IMG/VR virus record: IMGVR_UViG_3300010391_000145
Span: 1 to 20,682 of that record
Origin: a virus
Length of the DNA stretch: 20,682 nucleotides
Direction: 5' to 3' (one strand)
Part shown: positions 19,733-20,682 of the stretch, in pieces
Position numbering within the stretch: the stretch's first letter is position 1
Layout of the letters: each line of letters begins with the position of its first letter
Notes under the pieces: model-generated
The model's database searches: none
Told to the model about the DNA's origin: nothing
What the model saw: only the letters and a program-made list of their open reading frames with translations
Program-made: the position numbers and the translations under genes

Positions 19733-20152
19733 ATGTTCGCCTACGAAATTCCAGATTGGAAACAAAAAAAATTAAGAGATATTAATTGGCCTAAAGAAGC
19801 GCATTTATTTTTTATAGGTCACAATCCTGAAATGCTCGAAACTAAAATTGTAGGTTTTGAAAACAGAAGAATTGATTATGATGCAATTTATCGAAGTCTT
19901 TTATTTGAGGGCTGTTGGGAAGAATATAAAGAACCACAAAAAGAAGCCAAATATAGGCAAGCAATATTTTATTCTAAACTAAGTAATAAATATTATTGTC
20001 CATCAACATTATTCGAGGACGTTGGAGAAGTTACATGTTTTTTAAAAAAAGATTTATCTCCACTTGAAGATGGATCTCATTTTGTTAAATGGAAAACATC
20101 AACGGAAGAACTATTGCCAGAAATCACAAAGGAGTTTAAAAATGGAAAATGA
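19733..20152 (+). CDS. Hypothetical protein in the replication operon
   Basis: 139 residues. The ATG directly follows the loader's TAA, with AAGAAGAAA as a modest ribosome binding site. The sequence is rich in aromatic residues (LFFIGHNPEML, FYSKLSNKYYCPSTLF) and shows no recognised motif. Two Cys (92 and 102 region) are too far apart for a knuckle. Position suggests a DNA metabolism role, which the sequence does not show directly. Confidence 0.55.
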   Translation: MFAYEIPDWKQKKLRDINWPKEAHLFFIGHNPEMLETKIVGFENRRIDYDAIYRSLLFEGCWEEYKEPQKEAKYRQAIFYSKLSNKYYCPSTLFEDVGEVTCFLKKDLSPLEDGSHFVKWKTSTEELLPEITKEFKNGK

Positions 20153-20369
20153 ATTAACGGCAACTAAAGAACTTAAGGCATTCGTAAAACATTTTTATTA
20201 TCTGGCGGAAGACGCATATAAAACAGCCGGAATTATTCCACACCCAGATTTTTTAGTTAAACTTTCTTTGGAACTTTATACAACATTCATGGTTAAACAC
20301 ATGACTGAAACAAATAAAAAAGATACTCCAACGGGAATTGATATTTTTAACATTTTTAAAAAGGAATAA
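20142..20369 (+). CDS. Hypothetical small helical protein
   Basis: 75 residues from ATG 20142, chosen because AAAGGAG lies about seven bases upstream; an earlier in-frame ATG at 20064 lies deep within the preceding gene. The first 55 residues look helical (KELKAFVKHFYYLAEDAYK, then FLVKLSLELYTTFMVKHM). It overlaps the previous gene by 11 bases and ends three bases before the ATPase start. Not recognised. Confidence 0.55.
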   Translation: MENELTATKELKAFVKHFYYLAEDAYKTAGIIPHPDFLVKLSLELYTTFMVKHMTETNKKDTPTGIDIFNIFKKE

Positions 20370-20372
20370 AAA

Positions 20373-20682
20373 ATGAAAATCATTAAACTGGAAGCAAACA
20401 ACATCTTAAGACTTTCGGCGGTAGAAATTACACCGGACGGAAACACCATTATTATCGGCGGAAAGAACGGGGCAGGAAAAACCAGCGTCCTTAATTCCAT
20501 CGAGATGGCCCTGGGAGGAACAGGATCAGTGCCGCCTAAGCCAGTAAAAGATGGAGCAGAGAAAGGGAACATCGTAGTTGACCTTGGTGATATCATTGTG
20601 GAACGTAAATTTAATTCATCCGGAGAATCCAAACTTATCGTCAAGAATAAGGAAGGCGCAGTTTATCAATCGCCACAGGCAA
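20373..20682 (+). CDS. SMC/RecF-like ATPase (3' partial)
   Basis: The first 103 residues of a longer protein, open at the window edge. MKIIKLEANNILRLSAVEI is followed by NTIIIGGKNGAGKTSVLNSI, which contains the Walker A motif GKNGAGKT (30-37). This start is typical of AAA_23-type ATPases of the RecF/SbcC/SMC group ('I-x-x-L...N-x-x-x-L-x-x-h-x-h'). Phage versions near replication genes usually act in DNA repair or recombination, often next to a nuclease partner. The Walker B and signature motifs would lie beyond the window. Third-position GC appears higher than in the neighbours. Confidence 0.85.
   Translation, partial: MKIIKLEANNILRLSAVEITPDGNTIIIGGKNGAGKTSVLNSIEMALGGTGSVPPKPVKDGAEKGNIVVDLGDIIVERKFNSSGESKLIVKNKEGAVYQSPQA

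Noticed and set aside
1-20682. CRISPR arrays, insertion sequences, integrase or attachment sites
   Set aside because: No regularly spaced direct repeats of CRISPR length, no transposase motif and no integrase gene were seen. The repeats present are operators, iterons and coding duplications.

Overview
The window is a stretch of an AT-rich tailed (HK97-fold) phage or prophage genome. It contains no ribosomal, metabolic or other obvious housekeeping gene. The host is probably a diderm (Gram-negative) bacterium: the window encodes an O-antigen polymerase/ligase-like membrane protein, a Sec-type signal peptide and a lipoprotein, and most genes have strong AGGAGG-type ribosome binding sites. The short Phe-Leu-Gly-Cys lipobox and low GC would suit a Bdellovibrionota-like host, but that is only an impression. 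No integrase, terminase, tape measure, tail tip or lysis gene is visible here.

Layout. (1) 1-8494, + strand: virion operon, with portal fused to a Mu gpF-like domain (5' end outside the window), prohead protease, major capsid protein, a small basic-tailed protein, head-tail connector, HK97 gp10-like protein, tail terminator-like protein, a signal-peptide-bearing surface protein and the tail tube. It ends in an intrinsic terminator at 8541-8570. (2) 8572-13035: an accessory block built around three copies of one promoter/operator. Each copy is the palindrome TTTCAAATATATTTGAAA or a close variant, followed 4 nt later by a -10 element. They precede the Wzy/WaaL-like gene, a ParB-like/adenine-type methyltransferase fusion, and a duplicated ParB-like gene (frameshifted) coupled to a C5-cytosine methyltransferase. 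A 67-residue HTH protein, divergent from the middle copy, is the obvious candidate regulator. (3) 13258-15909: ten small, closely packed accessory genes (coiled coil, lipoprotein with collagen-like repeats, cold-shock-like, zinc-knuckle and RHH-like products), mostly of unknown function. (4) 16085-20682: recombination and replication, with a RecE-type exonuclease, AlpA-like HTH, a putative annealing protein, a structured RNA region, a replication initiator-like protein, a helicase-loader-like protein, two small proteins and the start of an SMC/RecF-like ATPase (3' end outside the window).

Three non-coding signals stand out. First, helically phased ATAACGG repeats lie inside the initiator gene, in two different reading frames, and look like an iteron origin arranged as in phage lambda O. 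Second, two long, mutually interleaved stems (15 and 14 bp positions) just upstream of the initiator suggest a pseudoknotted or switching RNA. Third, the triplicated operator links surface modification and DNA methylation in one small regulon.

All family assignments come from reading motifs by eye; no database or folding program was run.
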